A stretch of 64,000 bases of DNA from Ananas comosus (GCF_001540865.1 NC_033622.1:592220-656219), one strand, 5' to 3'. Positions 23,139-35,989 are shown, counted from the first letter of the stretch. Made by a program: numbers and translations. Notes: generated from the sequence alone by a model not told the origin.

Positions 23139-26100
23139 ATGGCGATCGGAGAAACCCTAGCCGCGCTCTCTTCGTCCAAAACCCTAATCCTCAAACCCTC
23201 CCCCTCTCCCACCACCTCCTCCTCTTCGACCCGCTCCCTACGCCACTGGATCCCCTGCTTTTCTCGCCACCACCCCTCTCTGGCGACCTCCTCCTCCGCC
23301 GCCGCCGCCGCCGCCGCTGAGGCTCGGCGGAGCATGGTGGAGGCGTTCGACCCTACGATCCCCCTCGCCGAAGCCCTAACTCCGCCGAGCATGTGGTACA
23401 TCGACTCCTCCTTCCTCGCCCTCGAGTTCGATCGCGTCTTCTTCCGCGGGTGGCGGGCCGTGGGTAATTTCGCAATCTCTAGTACATCTCTTTGTTTCCA
23501 CGAATAGTTGTTTAGGTATTTGTACGAAATCTGATGGTGTGTTGATGGAGTTGGGTTTGTGTGAAAAGTGATCTTTCTCTTTTGTACGATATGTAACCTT
23601 CCTTAAACGGTTGAGGGTCCTTTTGGTATTGAGGTTTATCTAGCATTCTAACTGGAGCGTCCCGGCTCGCTAACACTAATAACTCATTGAGCCCAAATTA
23701 TCAGCTAAAATACTTAAGCTCAATTATCAGTACTAGTGGTCTTGGAATAGTTGGTATTAGAGTTGGTTCATCAGTCAGAAGTGTGAGCTAGGCCTCACAT
23801 CGCCCAATAATCCTGGACTATACTTGTGATTGGGCTGACGAAACGTCAGGGTCTAAAATGGGGCAAGTATATGAAACCCCGATAGTCCCATATAGAATAA
23901 TGAGAGAGTGTGACGGACTCATGTGTGATGGGTAGACTAGAATAAATAACTGAGCTTAAATATTTTAGGATGGTCATTTAGGCCAAACGAGTTATTAGTG
24001 CTAATAAGTTGGATCGTTATAGTTGGAGTTGGGGCGAGAGCATATACATATAGGTTTCCATTTCCGATGTGACGGTAGAAAATATTTCGTAACTAACTCG
24101 TTGCTTTCATCTATAACTTCTCTACGTTGTCATTTTATATAAATCCTAACCTTCCTAACGCTCCCTAAAACTCCTAAAAAGATGGATTTGTGGAACGGAA
24201 GCACGGTCCTAATGGTGAGAAATCGACTTCTAAATGACGAATTTTTGGAACGGCAACACGGTCCTAATGGCGAGAAATCGACAGTCAACTGGTGGTAGTC
24301 AACCGGAAAGGATATTGGATATGCTTGCAAACTTTTAATATTTAGAGGAAAACATTTGAGATTTAATTACTTCAGGGGACAAATGTGCAATTTCCGTACT
24401 TTTTCCGGGAGTTGCATGCAAATGCCCTCTCTAGAAATTATTGAACAAGGAAGCAACCAAGTGGAGTTTAAAAGGGACCTGGGACCTGCTTGATAAAGAT
24501 ATTCAGTTCATGTCTAGCTAGATCTCTTCCTGCTTTTTAATTTACTATAGAAGTACATTTCTGCTTGAGAACCGACGGAGCTAAAATTTACCGGCTTTCA
24601 GGTTACACCGAACAAGTCGCCAAGCCACATGATTTCTTTGCTGGAAGGTACTTTTCTTTTTCTTTTTATGGTGTGTACCCATAATCTGTGCGCCATTTTA
24701 CCATCTAATATCATATGGTTGTAGGACCAACCGCCTGCTTAATTATCTGTAGGACCACTTGCTTAAATATTGTTCCTCTGTAACATGTAAAAGTCACAAA
24801 ACGAAGGCGCAGCATTCTTGGATTTATTTTGAATTTTTTTTTTCTGTCACTGCTAAATCCTGTATAAGAAGTTTGTTCTGTTCATCCATTCTTGGATTTT
24901 CATTGCTTGTTAGTAGATTTATCACTGTTGATTTAAAAATAACTTCTTCTGGAAATCTAGAGTGATGAGGTAAAAGCACTTCTTCCGCAATATGGAGATA
25001 TTCTTTTTGTCCGTTTGTCATAAGATAGCCACCAAAATCAACTAAGCAATGATTAGTGCTATTTTAAACTGAGAGTACTGCAAACACTCCTTTAAATTCA
25101 TGGATCTAACAGGAGGAAACAACAGATTGGGAAATGTAGAGTTTGTCATCTGTCGGGATGCTAATGGAAACCTTCGCGCTTTTCACAATGTATGCCGCCA
25201 CCATGCGTCCCTCCTTACCTTTGGAAGTGGGCAGAAGTCTTGCTTTGAATGCCCTTATCATGTGAGTGTTTATAATTCTTAGTTGCCTCTTTCTAGCAAA
25301 TTTCAGATAAGTTTATGCAGTCATAAGTTACTAGTAATTTGTGGTCTTCTTAATCTTTGCAATCCATTTGACTCCTGAAAGTTGATGATTTCTATTCATC
25401 ATCTTATTGACAAAAAGTTCTTTCCTAATGGCTCTGTTTTGTTCAGTTCCTTTTCCGACTTAGTTAATTATCTTCTTTTCCTTGAAATCTATCTTTTGGC
25501 CACCTCCACTGATGCCCTTTTTTTTGTGGGGAAAGTCCTTATATAAATGGTAATTGTGCTGGTTTTTGCAAGAGAGTTCTCGCTATATTAGGGGTACCTT
25601 ACGAACACCCTGGCTGGCCCTAAACTCTATCAGACCATTGAACATCTCTTATTCTCTCAGCACTCTATTGCTTTTGATAAGTTCTACTTTAAGGCGTTCT
25701 CCTGCGACACCACCTTTTTTTTCATTTGCTCATGCTAATTATCAGCATGTTCATGACTATTTGTTCTATATCCATGTCTAATTTCTTCCACCTAGGGATG
25801 GACCTACGGCTTGGATGGAGTACTTCTGAAAGCTACTCGGATATCAGGAATTAAAAACTTCAATAAAAATGTATGATGCATTTTTACTAGATTTTCACAA
25901 CTATTGTTTGATCTGTAGTTCAATAACATAAATTATTATTGTTTTCTTTTTCCTTTCGAGGGCAGAACTTTGGACTAAAATCAATTAACGTGGGTACCTG
26001 GGGCCCATTTGTATTAGTAAATTTAGACCAGAAAATCCTGAATCAACAAGATATCACCGAAGACATTGTGGGAAAAGAATGGCTGGGGAGTGCTTCAAAC

Positions 26101-27789
26101 TTGTTGAGTACGAACGGAATTGATACTTCGCTTAAGCATGTTAGCCGACGTGAATACACCATTGAATGTAATTGGAAGGTTTGATTTTGAAGAAAACCAA
26201 GCAATTCATATTTCTTTTTAATTTTTTATTTTTTTCCTGTTTGTGTGTGTATGTATGTAATGTATCTATGCGCGTATGTGCAGTCTAGCAATTACATGCT
26301 AAATTTATATGGTATTATCTGTTCTGCTTTTTATGATACTGTGTTTATCCTTCATGCAGGTTTTTTGTGACAATTATTTAGATGGTGGCTATCATGTTCC
26401 ATATGCCCATAAGGGTCTTGCATCAGGACTTGAGTTGAACTCCTATGAAACTCTTGTAATAGCAACTCTCTATAGAGAATTTTCTGATTGTTAATCATTA
26501 TGTAAATCTGTATATAAATATAATTGTTGGCATTAATTTCCAAGCAAGAATTGGAATATTAGAGTAACTGCATGTTTGTCTTGATCCTGTCACACTATTC
26601 TGGAATCATCTTTCTTATTTTGCCTCTTGTGGTGCTGTAATTCAGATGTTCGAGAAGGTTAGTGTTCAAAGATGTGAGAGTGCTTCAGTTGAGCAGGATA
26701 GCTTTGATAGGCTTGGATCAAAAGCGATATACGCCTTCGTGTATCCAAACTTTATGATTAATCGGTACCCATCATACAAAAAGTTGTCTCTTCAACTTCT
26801 TTTTTGGTTGATGTGAAGAAGCTTTCTTATTTACCTTCTAAATGCAGGTATGGTCCATGGATGGATACTAATCTAGCAATTCCTCTAGGCCCCACCAAAT
26901 GCCAAGTGATATTTGATTACTTTCTCGATCCATCTCTGGCTGTAAGTTATAATGCTTATTTTTCCAGTTTGGCCTTAGAATAGCATCGTATTTTCCTACT
27001 ATCCTGTGTGAATCTGGTTTCTGCGGGGAGAATTTTGCCTATATACCCTTTGAAGTGCAAGATAACACGTATATGTTGACGATATCTACAGAAATATCCG
27101 TTTCTTTTCGAACATATAGTCGAAACTAGAGTTAGTTCAACATACTTCTCCAGCGGTATCTATGAATAAGCAACAAAAGAGTTGGTCTAATGCGATTCAT
27201 CTTTGTATGGGCAACAAATTCATCATTATCCATTAATCTGGTTTCTGTGATGTTTTTCCCACTTAAGCTCTTCTTCTTCTTTTTTGGAAAAAAAAAAAAT
27301 TTTGATTACTCAGGATGACAAGGCTTTCATTGAAAGGAGCTTAGAAGATAGTGAAAGAGTGCAGGTAAGGAAAATGGACTGGCCTTTCTTCTCTCTTCTA
27401 CCCACTGGAAAATTGCATTTTTTTGAATTGCCTACCTGATATATTTAACCTATATCTTAACCCATCGACCTATATATTGCCTAAGGAACACCGATAGTAA
27501 GGAGGCTACGTGACAGAAAAATGTACAACTTAAAGGCTTAGCTCTTTAGATATTTCAGGGTTGGCAAAGTAAAAAAACAATGACAGGGTTTCCTTTTACC
27601 TAAATTTTTTGCTCTTGCTTGCTAAAATTTTGTGGAATTTGGTGACAGATTGAAGACATTGCACTGTGCGAAGGAGTTCAGAGGGGATTGGAATCACCAG
27701 CCTATGACAGTGGAAGATATGCACCCTCTGTTGAAATGGCCATGCACCATTTCCACTCTCTTCTTCATGCGTCCCTCGTTGATACATAA
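23139..27789 (+). CDS. CMO: Choline monooxygenase, chloroplastic (Rieske oxygenase), ten exons
   Basis: Exons are 23139-23463, 24602-24647, 25126-25261, 25796-25870, 25966-26178, 26360-26455, 26646-26764, 26848-26941, 27314-27364 and 27649-27789. All junctions are GT-AG with matching phases, giving 431 residues (spinach enzyme about 439). The Ser/Thr/Pro/Ala-rich first ~65 residues look like a plastid transit peptide. The Rieske [2Fe-2S] ligands are Cys147-x-His149 and Cys166-x2-His169 (NVCRHHA and CPYHGW). The mononuclear iron site is in DNYLDGGYHVPYAH, with His277 and His282. Later landmarks are YAFVYPNFMINRYGPWMDTN, FDYFLDPSL and CEGVQRGLESPAYDSGRYAP. The enzyme oxidises choline to betaine aldehyde using ferredoxin in the chloroplast stroma, the first step to glycine betaine. 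No stop or frameshift was found. An Ala run from a (GCC)n repeat lies in the presumed transit peptide. Activity cannot be judged from sequence alone. Confidence 0.94.
23640..24060. mobile_element. Repeat in choline monooxygenase intron 1, related to 42180-42640
   Basis: Within intron 1 this stretch contains TTGGTATTAGAGTTGGTTCA, CAGTCAGAAGTGTGAGCTAG and GGCCAAACGAGTTATTAGTG. The spacer at 42180-42640 has matching phrases (AGTATTAGAGTCGGTTTACC, CAGTCGGAAGTGTGAGATGA, GGGCCCAACAAATTATTATT). They are diverged copies of one dispersed repeat, possibly LTR-derived. No coding region is present. Confidence 0.6.
24187..24290. repeat. 55-bp tandem repeat, two diverged copies
   Basis: TGGAACGGAAGCACGGTCCT at 24191 recurs as TGGAACGGCAACACGGTCCT at 24246. 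Both are followed by AATGG(T/C)GAGAAATCGAC, so the period is 55. The repeat lies inside intron 1 of choline monooxygenase. Confidence 0.8.
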
Positions 27790-29037
27790 GTCACTAACCC
27801 TACAGGGTAAAGATGTATGTATAGTCCCTCTATCGTTACACATTGCAACTAGATCTTTGTATTTTTCAGTTAAACTCTATTCCCTGAGACCTTTACATTA
27901 ATTCACCTACCGAAGGACTTACTCATTTCAATTTTCTTCAAGCAGGTTTAAAATTTTGTTTGTTTATACACTTATGGTCAAGAACGTAATATACGTGAAA
28001 GTTCAGGGACTAAAGTAAAACGTGCAACTCCAGCCGGAGACACTGGGATGGTACACAAACTCCACAGATTGCACCCTATATATTACCTAAAACTTCAGCT
28101 TTTTCTAGTTTAAGAAACTTGATGAGCGAGAAGCAAAATCAATCCTAGTATAATTGGAACAATCTTCTTTTTTTTCGTGTTGTACGATTTATGTAAAATT
28201 CGGTAAGGATATTGTTTGTTACTTTTAATAAGGAAGTTTTTAATAAGTCACCTGCTGTTATGGTTTGATTGTTTAATCAGTCTTTTTGTGTTTATTTGTG
28301 AATTGGGTTGCAGCTAAGAGAGCAGCAAGTAATGTTATTGATATGAATGAAATTCGACTTCAAGGCCTTGGTAAGTCTATTTTCTCTGGCTCATATCAAA
28401 GCCTAATTGCTTGATCTGCTATTGGAAACTGGTTTGCTTTTGCGATTACGGCGTATTGGCCCATGATGTTAAGTTTCTTTATATAAACATGTTTGTTTTA
28501 CCGAAAGTGGAGAAGGTCGAGTTGTTTACGGCCGTAAATTATGTAATTGCGTAAAGTAAAAGAACACTAGTGATTTATGTGGCTTTTGCCTTGGATCCTA
28601 TGTTAGTAGTATTGAAGGTCTAGCAGAAAGATGATGGTAGGATCTAATTGCAAAAATTGGATAAAATGAAAAGATCAGTGGAGCAATTAATTACCTCAGA
28701 AGTTTTTTAGATTAATCATGTTGTATAAATCACTGCTATATATACTTAAAAGAGTTCAACAGTCACAAAAGAAATAATAGGAAAGCAAGGAGAGTAAACC
28801 AATTCTCTTCTTTCCTTTCCTTTCACCGCCATTATTTGAATTCTCCTAGCCGTTGACCCTTCCTTTCATACCTCACTCTAGCTATATTTTCCCTATATAA
28901 TTCATTAAGATCTCATAGTTGGTTAATTAAACATCCTCGTAAGATCCTCAAAATCTATCACCAAATCCAGCTCTTTTCCTCTCTAAATTCTCTGCAGGAT
29001 TTCATTAGATCTTCTACAAGATTTAGTTCTTTTGAGT
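27790..29037. other. Spacer between choline monooxygenase and the LBD gene
   Basis: It contains the 3' UTR of choline monooxygenase, a lone exon-like piece (28314-28370), a transposon-like fragment near 28490-28560 (GTTTTACCGAAAGTGGAGAA) and the AT-rich promoter of the LBD gene. No full gene is visible. Confidence 0.6.
28314..28370 (+). other. Orphan exon-like segment
   Basis: A pyrimidine-rich acceptor GGGTTGCAG precedes 57 bases that end at a strong GTAAGT donor. Only the third frame is open and reads KRAASNVIDMNEIRLQGL. I do not recognise it. It could be an alternative 3' exon of choline monooxygenase, an exon in its 3' UTR or a fragment of another gene. Confidence 0.35.
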
Positions 29038-30123
29038 ATGTCTACTTCTTCCCATAACTCCAATAATACGTCTCCCTCTCCTATTATTAATGAATCCAAT
29101 CAAAGGAGATGCGCCGCGTGCAAGTATCTACGGAGGAGATGCTCTCGAGATTGTGTACTTTCCCCTTATTTTCCTGCTTCTTTGCCGCATAGATTCGCTT
29201 GTGTCCACAAGATCTTTGGAGCTAGTAATGTAGCTCGGATGCTTCAGGTATACGTAGATATACACATATACATACGTACACCCGCATGCATGCATATAAA
29301 TGTATATGCAAAACATTCATACGTACGTGCACAAATTAAGCACAAACATGTAAGTCAATGTATATATGTTCGTAAACATTACTCGAGTAAAATGTATGTA
29401 TAGTTGTAGACCTTGTAGAACTATCCTAATACTGTGACTTCATTCAGGTACTTTTCATTTAAACAATTTAGCCCAAAAATTTTACATATATTACACTTTG
29501 GGCTTTGCTAATAAAACTAATAAAATGATCATTTCGCCCCCTTCTATAAAATTACGCATTTATTTAGATAACGGTTAGAACTTAGAATGGCAATAAAATG
29601 GACGAATGCCAAATTTATTTTTCTTTTTCTTTTTTACAATCTAAAACTAAGGTGTAATTAATGTAGGTGAAGCCTTTAATTACCAAGGCTCAGATTTGAG
29701 GTTGCATGAAATCATCTCTGCATATAATTAATAAACATGCATAGATTCATGCATGCATGCAAACATCTACTATGCATGCTCGTATGAACACTTGCAAGAT
29801 CCACATTGCAGCAACTGCCAGTGCATCAGCGGGCCCAAGCGGCGGAGGCAATGTCGGCGGAGGCGTACTGGCGAGTGCAAGACCCGGTCTACGGGAGCGT
29901 CGGGGTCATCAATCTTCTACAGCAGCACATCTACATGAACCAACGCGAGCTCGCGAGGACGCGGGCCCAAATTGCAATACACCCGGCCGAACAAGAGGCC
30001 CATGTAGCCTATGGGCCGGCCCATGAACCAGCCCAATTTGAACGTTCCGCACCACAGGACAATTTTGTCCGCGACACAACTTCAACTTCTCTAGAATTCA
30101 ACCATCTGCCGGACATTTCTTAA
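29038..30123 (+). CDS. LOB-domain (LBD23/24-type) protein, two exons
   Basis: Exons are 29038-29247 and 29812-30123, giving 173 residues. After a Ser/Asn-rich leader, the zinc-finger-like C-block is Cys25-x2-Cys28-x6-Cys35-x3-Cys39 (CAACKYLRRRCSRDC). The GAS block follows as FACVHKIFGASNVARMLQ, with the intron right after Gln70, the usual place in this family. The second exon has RAQAAEAMSAEAYWRVQDPVYG and LQQHIYMNQRELARTRAQIA; the leucine-zipper-like spacing is weak. LOB proteins are plant-specific nuclear DNA-binding factors that set organ boundaries and lateral organ growth. The overall form most resembles Arabidopsis LBD23/LBD24. Ser follows DPVYG where Cys is more common. The tail after about residue 125 is Ala/Pro/Glu-rich and unstructured. 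Confidence 0.92.
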
Positions 30124-30579
30124 GGAACATATATATTCTCCTAATTTGTTTTATCAAGTTATTTTGGATGATCGGAACTCTAAATTGATAATTGTCACCT
30201 TTAAGATTGATCTATACTATTGTATTGAAAATACTTAGAAACATAATTTTATAATTTTTTAAAAATCATTATCAATTTTATCGAAGAGTCGAAAAATGAA
30301 CGGTCAAAAGCGAATAACCTTCTGACTTCTAAAAATCAAGGTTAGATTTTTTTTTTTCCAATTCACGATCGGACGTTATCTGAATAGTATAAAAAAATTT
30401 TCTATCAAAAATTCAAGTGATTTGGATTGCTCTATACCGTTAAACAAGCAAACAGCTTATACAAGCTGTCAAAAACTGTCAATTTTGCGATCCTTTGATT
30501 TATTATGTAAATAAATTTTAAAATTTATGCAATTCAGTTTCTAAATATATACTNGATTGATTTATTGTAAGGAGAAAAG

Positions 30580-30790
30580 ACGGTGAAAATACCGCCCATT
30601 TCTCTCCTCTCACCAGGCGGAGTACACGAGAGCGTAGCTACTATTGAGTCTGATCACCACCGTGAGATTACCCCGCCCACAACACCCTCTCATGCGCCGC
30701 TAAATATTTATTTTCGTGGGTTTGCATCCAAAAAATATTGAGGTAACGTTTACTGGGCGGTGAGAGTTACCGCACGACGCATTGGACTCG
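30580..30790 (+). repeat. ~200-bp GC-richer repeat, copy 1 of 3
   Basis: It carries GAGTCTGATCACCACCGTGA, TTTTCGTGGGTTTGCATCCA and GGTAACGTTTACTGGGCGGT. The same order of phrases occurs at 31245-31450 and 32680-32850. It is followed by a GGCCGGGCC motif. Confidence 0.65.
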
Positions 30791-31244
30791 GAGGAGAAGA
30801 ACGTTAAGGGCACTACGGATCTGGGCCGGGCCTGTACAGCTCTCTCTTGTGACCTTAATTTTAAAAAGTATTTCCAAGTATTTTTTTTAAATTTTTTTTT
30901 AAAATTTCATTCAAATAATTTTTAAATTTATAATTTTATTTTTTGTTACGTTCTGCCCAAACAATTTTTTAAAAGATTTATAAAATTCGGCAAGCAAACT
31001 TTTATCTTATCCAAATAATTACTTAAAATTTCAAATTTTCTAGGGAAAAAAAAATTGTGAACTTTTTTATATACGTAACAAATATTTTTAACAAATATTT
31101 AGGTTTCTTTAGGGTATAATTTCAAAGATAAAATATTTCAAAACTTAATAAATAAATAAATAAATAAATAAATAAGGGTCGAAAGAAGGGCCGGGCCGGG
31201 TTTTGGCCCGTTTTGGCCCAAAATAAGTGGGCTCATCATTTACC

Positions 31245-31450
31245 TTCTAAGCCCACATAACGACGCGGTGCGGTAAGGTTACCGCATCAGCTGTGTGAGT
31301 CTGGTCACCGCCAGTGAGCTCACCCCCTTTACAAGGTCGATCGATTCGCTTGAAAATAATTTTTCTCGCGCGTTTGGGGTCAAAAATATTCGAGGTCACG
31401 ATTACTCGGCAGTGAGCGTACCGCACTTGTTGATGGGCGAATGGGCGCTG
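31245..31450 (+). repeat. ~200-bp GC-richer repeat, copy 2 of 3
   Basis: It carries ACATAACGACGCGGTGCGGT, GAGTCTGGTCACCGCCAGTG, TTTCTCGCGCGTTTGGGGTC and GGTCACGATTACTCGGCAGT. It is preceded by a GGGCCGGGCCGGGTTTTGGC tract, as copy 3 is. Confidence 0.65.
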
Positions 31451-32679
31451 CATTGGGCGCTCCGTTTGACCCGAACCCGATAAATTTATATATTTATATT
31501 TATTAAAAAAAGAATTTTAAAAAATTTGGGAAATAAAATAATTCAAAATAATTACCAGAATAAAATAAACAAATATTCCAGACACAGTTTTAAAATATAT
31601 ATAGTTTTCGAAAGCAAATCGGGTTTGAAAAATAGAATGATTTTTAAGAATTGGATTATCAAATCAACAATTATTTAAATTTAAAAAAATAAAATTCTTA
31701 AATTTAAATTTCGAGTTTGATTCATAAACATATATTTTAGTTATGGAATCGAATCAAATCAAATCAAACTAAATTTTATTTTGGATATCAAACTTGACTT
31801 CATAGTTAAAAAATAATTAAAGCGGAAGAAAATTAATTTTCAATCTTTGAATTAAATATGAAGTAAAATTATAATAAATTTATTTTAAAATACATACTTA
31901 AATTTTAGATTCATGAAAAACATACCAACATAATTTGATATATATTAAAAAAAATAGAACTATAAATTATTGCCTACGACTATCATGTGAATTTAAATGA
32001 AGTTATCATATATTTTCTAAGAAAATATAGTAGATAAATTATCTTCTAAAAAATTTAAAATTTATATATATATGTACTAAAAAATTTAAAAATATATTAG
32101 CAAATGAATAAAAATCAATTAGTTTCTAAGTTTTTGAGTTTGTTCACCACCAAATATATAGAGATGTAAAACGGGCTGGGCCACATTCCGGGTCGGACCT
32201 TTGCTTTGACCCGACCCGACCCGACCCGACCTGGCCCGCCCAAATAATCTGGCCTTGCTGGGCCTACAGATTTAGGCCAATATTTTTTAAACAACTACTT
32301 TTCAGTTTTGATCTATCCAAATATTTTATAAAAATTTTTTAAATTTATTCTGATAATTTTTAATTTAATTTTTTTTTCAGTTCTTTCTAAATAATTTTTT
32401 AAACATTTATAGATTTTTTAAACTTGTACATCGAATAATTTTTGGAATTTTTTAATTTTCAATTATTTTTAACTATAATAGCCTTTTTAGTAGCTAAAAA
32501 TTATTATTTTAGATTTTTAAAGATAAAAATACTTAAAACAGAAAAAAAAAAAAAAAAAAAACAGGCCATCCCAGGTTCGGCCCGGACCGGCACGGCCCGA
32601 ATTTTAGCCTCTATGGGCCGGGCCGAGCCAGGCCGGGTTTGGGCCCGCGTTTAGGGTCTGAATATGTGGGCCATCATTT

Positions 32680-32850
32680 TATATCAAGGCCCAATAACGA
32701 CACGTTGTGGTAACCCCCCGGTGAGCTCACCGTCTTTACAATATCGGCCTATTCGCTGCAAAATAAATTTTTTCGCGGGTTTGTATCCAAAAAATCCACG
32801 GTCACGATTACTCGGAGGTGACTGTACCGCGTGCGTAGTGTGCTCTGTTT
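32680..32850 (+). repeat. ~200-bp GC-richer repeat, copy 3 of 3
   Basis: It carries CAATAACGACACGTTGTGGT, GTGAGCTCACCGTCTTTACA, TTTTTCGCGGGTTTGTATCC and GGTCACGATTACTCGGAGGT, in the same order and orientation as copies 1 and 2. Confidence 0.65.
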
Positions 32851-33384
32851 GGACCGTACCTAACCTGTATAATTTTATATGTATGGAAAAGGATAAAATT
32901 TTTCGAGGAATAAAAAAAATTTAAAATAATTATCTACATAAAGTAAACGAATATTTCATATAAATAAATAAATAAATAAATAACTGAACTCAAATCATGT
33001 TTGAAAAATAAAATAATAAATATTCAGCCGAAATGCCTAAAAATCAAAGTGAAACTCCGGCTCAAAGTTTGAAAACTTTTTCTCTTGCATCATCGAGTTA
33101 ATTAGGTTTGTTATGATATTATCGGCTCTGATAACCCCAAGTTCAAGATTGGGCAATCTGAGCAACGTATTAATCCTATTGAGTTTATTCAAGTATCTGA
33201 GATTTTTTTATAGGATCAAGACGTGTCCTGTGAAATAATCATTTGAACTTCCAAATTTTGAAACCAACAAAGTGGGGGAGGAAAAGGACAAGCTTTGGAT
33301 GGTGACAATAGAAACACAGTTAACAACACATTAGGATCCAACTCACACTCCAAACATTATGAAACATCTCATCTCATCTCATCT

Positions 33385-33602
33385 CATAATGAACGTATAT
33401 CTAGTAAGCAATGTACCTGCACATGTTGTTAAGTGTTTATATATTTTATATATGCACATAACAAAAGCATGCATCTTCACATGCATGTATTTCCCATATC
33501 ATAATGAATGTATATCTAGTAAGCAATGTACCTGCACATGTTGTTAAGTGTTTATATATGCACATAACAAAAGCATGCATCTTCACATGCATGTATTTCC
33601 CC
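33385..33602. repeat. Tandem duplication, ~106/115-bp unit
   Basis: CATAATGAACGTATATCTAG at 33385 recurs as CATAATGAATGTATATCTAG at 33500. Both units run through GTACCTGCACATGTTGTTAA to CATGCATGTATTTCCC. The first unit has about nine extra bases in its TA-rich middle. A (CATCT)n run precedes it at 33366-33386. Confidence 0.9.
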
Positions 33603-34319
33603 AAGTGGACTATAAGAAACTCCACCTCTTTTAACTCTCCTATATAAGAAACTCTTGGGTGGACCTTGTGCACCACTTAATCGCTTGAAATCATCTCAAT
33701 TCTGTTCTGTTAAAAATAACAATTGAAGATCGTGATCTATTGGTTTATATATGAAGTATATACTATGAATATCAATATCTGAAGAAGAAAAAAAAATGTT
33801 ATCGAGGGTCGTAAGTAAGATTTACAATGAATATTATTATTATCTCATTATTGGTTAAGTGGTTCGCGGATGATGTGGTGCACCAAGTCTAGGCTATAAG
33901 GACTGAGCCAACAACTTATTTCACACAAGGTCACCATCAACTGGACTCGCAAGTTGCCCACTTGAGGAGACTACCAGAAACCAACTGGGAAGGCATAGCA
34001 GAGCCCACAATCCCCTTTTAATTTGTTGCAGCTTTATTATCTATCTGTCTATCTATCGCTTTGATCATGAAACACTTTGTTTGCATTTAACAACCACTGT
34101 TTCCAATCGCAGCTGTATCCAAATGGCTTTTCAGAAAGAAGTTGGAGATCCCAACCCTCTTTTAAAAATATACAGAATTTGAGTCAGAGGGTTACCGCAA
34201 CGGAAGTTGGGGCAAAAACATATAAAGAAAAGTTTGTTCGGTTTCAAATGAACCGTACAAATTGTATCTTAACTGAATCATTGCGATCAACAGATATATA
34301 TGTTGTTCTTTGTACATAA

Positions 34320-34745
34320 CACAGCCTTCGTACATGTAACCTTAAACAGTATCTTAGTACAGATCAGATTCATTGGGAAAAAAATTGTATTACTAATCTA
34401 CTAGTTATCATTTATAGTACACGAATGTTAAAAATAGTCATAGATAGTTAATCAAACAGTCTCTCAGAAGGAGATTTTCTATATAATCTTTGCTCATTAT
34501 TGGGATGGTCTTCAAGTAGAGCGTCCATCACCATATGTAACGTAGTCTCTGTGCAATCTTAAACAATATTTTAGCATAAATTTGTCCGGAGAAGAAATTA
34601 AAAAAAAATCTTTTTTCTAGAGAGACGGTCTAATCTACTGTTTATAGTCATAGATATTTAATCAGACAATCTTTCCTAGAGAGATTTTCTGAATAATCTT
34701 TGCTCCTTATTGGAATGGTCTTCAAGCAATGCGCCCACCACAACA
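34320..34745. repeat. Diverged ~209-bp tandem duplication
   Basis: Phrases recur with an offset near 209: CATAGATAGTTAATCAAACA (34439) and CATAGATATTTAATCAGACA (34648); TCTATATAATCTTTGCTCAT and TCTGAATAATCTTTGCTCCT; ACCTTAAACAGTATCTTAG and ATCTTAAACAATATTTTAG. It is non-coding. Confidence 0.75.
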
Positions 34746-35989
34746 AATACACACACAAAAAAAAAAGAAAAAAAGAAAAAAAGAAACATTTGTAATGGGC
34801 CCCATGGGCCCAGGAGCCCAATTTGGGCCCCACGTTTCCCATCAATGGCTAAAGTAGGGTGTGTAAGTGGAGCCTCTTGGGCCTCTTGTCCTTTTTTTTT
34901 GTTTTTTTTATTTAAGTTCATGATTTTGGAATTTTCTCCTTATTGATTGGATAATTGCGTGGGGCCCCACAAACACTGGAGACATTCTAGGCCTTTTTGG
35001 GGGGTCATTTTTCGATAAATTTGTTATCGTAAACTAAGTTATCTGAAAGTAGAAATATTAACTCCATCTGTCGACCACGGTCTACGAAAGAAAGACGATT
35101 TTGTTCTTAACTCATTCGACACGGTCAATACGATTAATATTTTTATTTTCACTAAATTTGGTTTTTTACATACAGTAAGCAGTAAGCCGATAAAGCAAAA
35201 TTTACGATCGAAAGAGATATTTCGTGCCTTGTACTAGGTATAAATTAGCAAATTTTAGACCATGTGAGTCACATCAATGGCTCCTCTTGCAACTTCATTT
35301 GATAAACACATGACCAAACCCTAAATTGGGTGGCTTTGGTTGTTCCACCAAAGCATTAAAGTAATTTACTCAGAGTTGTTAGTGGTCCATGAAAGAAATG
35401 GGAACACCCAGGGAAGTGTGAATCAGAAACACATCATCTTTTCATTGTTTCTGGGAAGCTCCCACTTTGCATGATCAAAAATAGAATTATTAGTGGATTT
35501 CACTATCACAATGTAATTATCTCACGAAAATTACCTTGTCGATTGTTTAGTATTTATTTGACCTAACTTTACAAAAATGTGAGTTTAGTACCATCTAGTT
35601 CCGTAAATATGCCCAAATCAAATTTAATTTATAAAGAGTGTTTGATGAATAGAATGTCTGAAGCTTTTGCGCTGACGAAAAGTTAAAAACAATTTTTTGT
35701 CCAAACTTTTTGAGGTAGCTTACCAAAAATGACTTTACTCTATATGGAAAAAGAGAAAGAAACGCATCCTTATCTACGCATAATTAGAATTAGAATTATA
35801 TCAAAAAAGAGAATGTTCCTTGTCCGGTACGGCTATCCAACTTATATATATCTCATATCTACATAACAAACACTCTCAGAGGATCTGGAATAATCTTTTT
35901 TATTGTTTTCTTTGTTAATGAGCTTTCGGTTTTAAAAAATCAGAGGAACTTAGACACTCTCAGAGGATCTAGAATAATCTTTTTTTTTT

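Noticed and set aside
29268..29360. Open frame past the LBD exon 1 donor
   Set aside because: The sequence becomes low-complexity right after CAG|GTATAC, and exon 2 at 29812 continues the LOB domain exactly.
33366..33602. Possible CRISPR-like repeat array
   Set aside because: Only two long units in tandem, no short regular repeats with unique spacers; this is a plant nuclear duplication.
34077..34319. 80-residue plus-strand frame
   Set aside because: No known domain, no splice partners found, AT-rich context.
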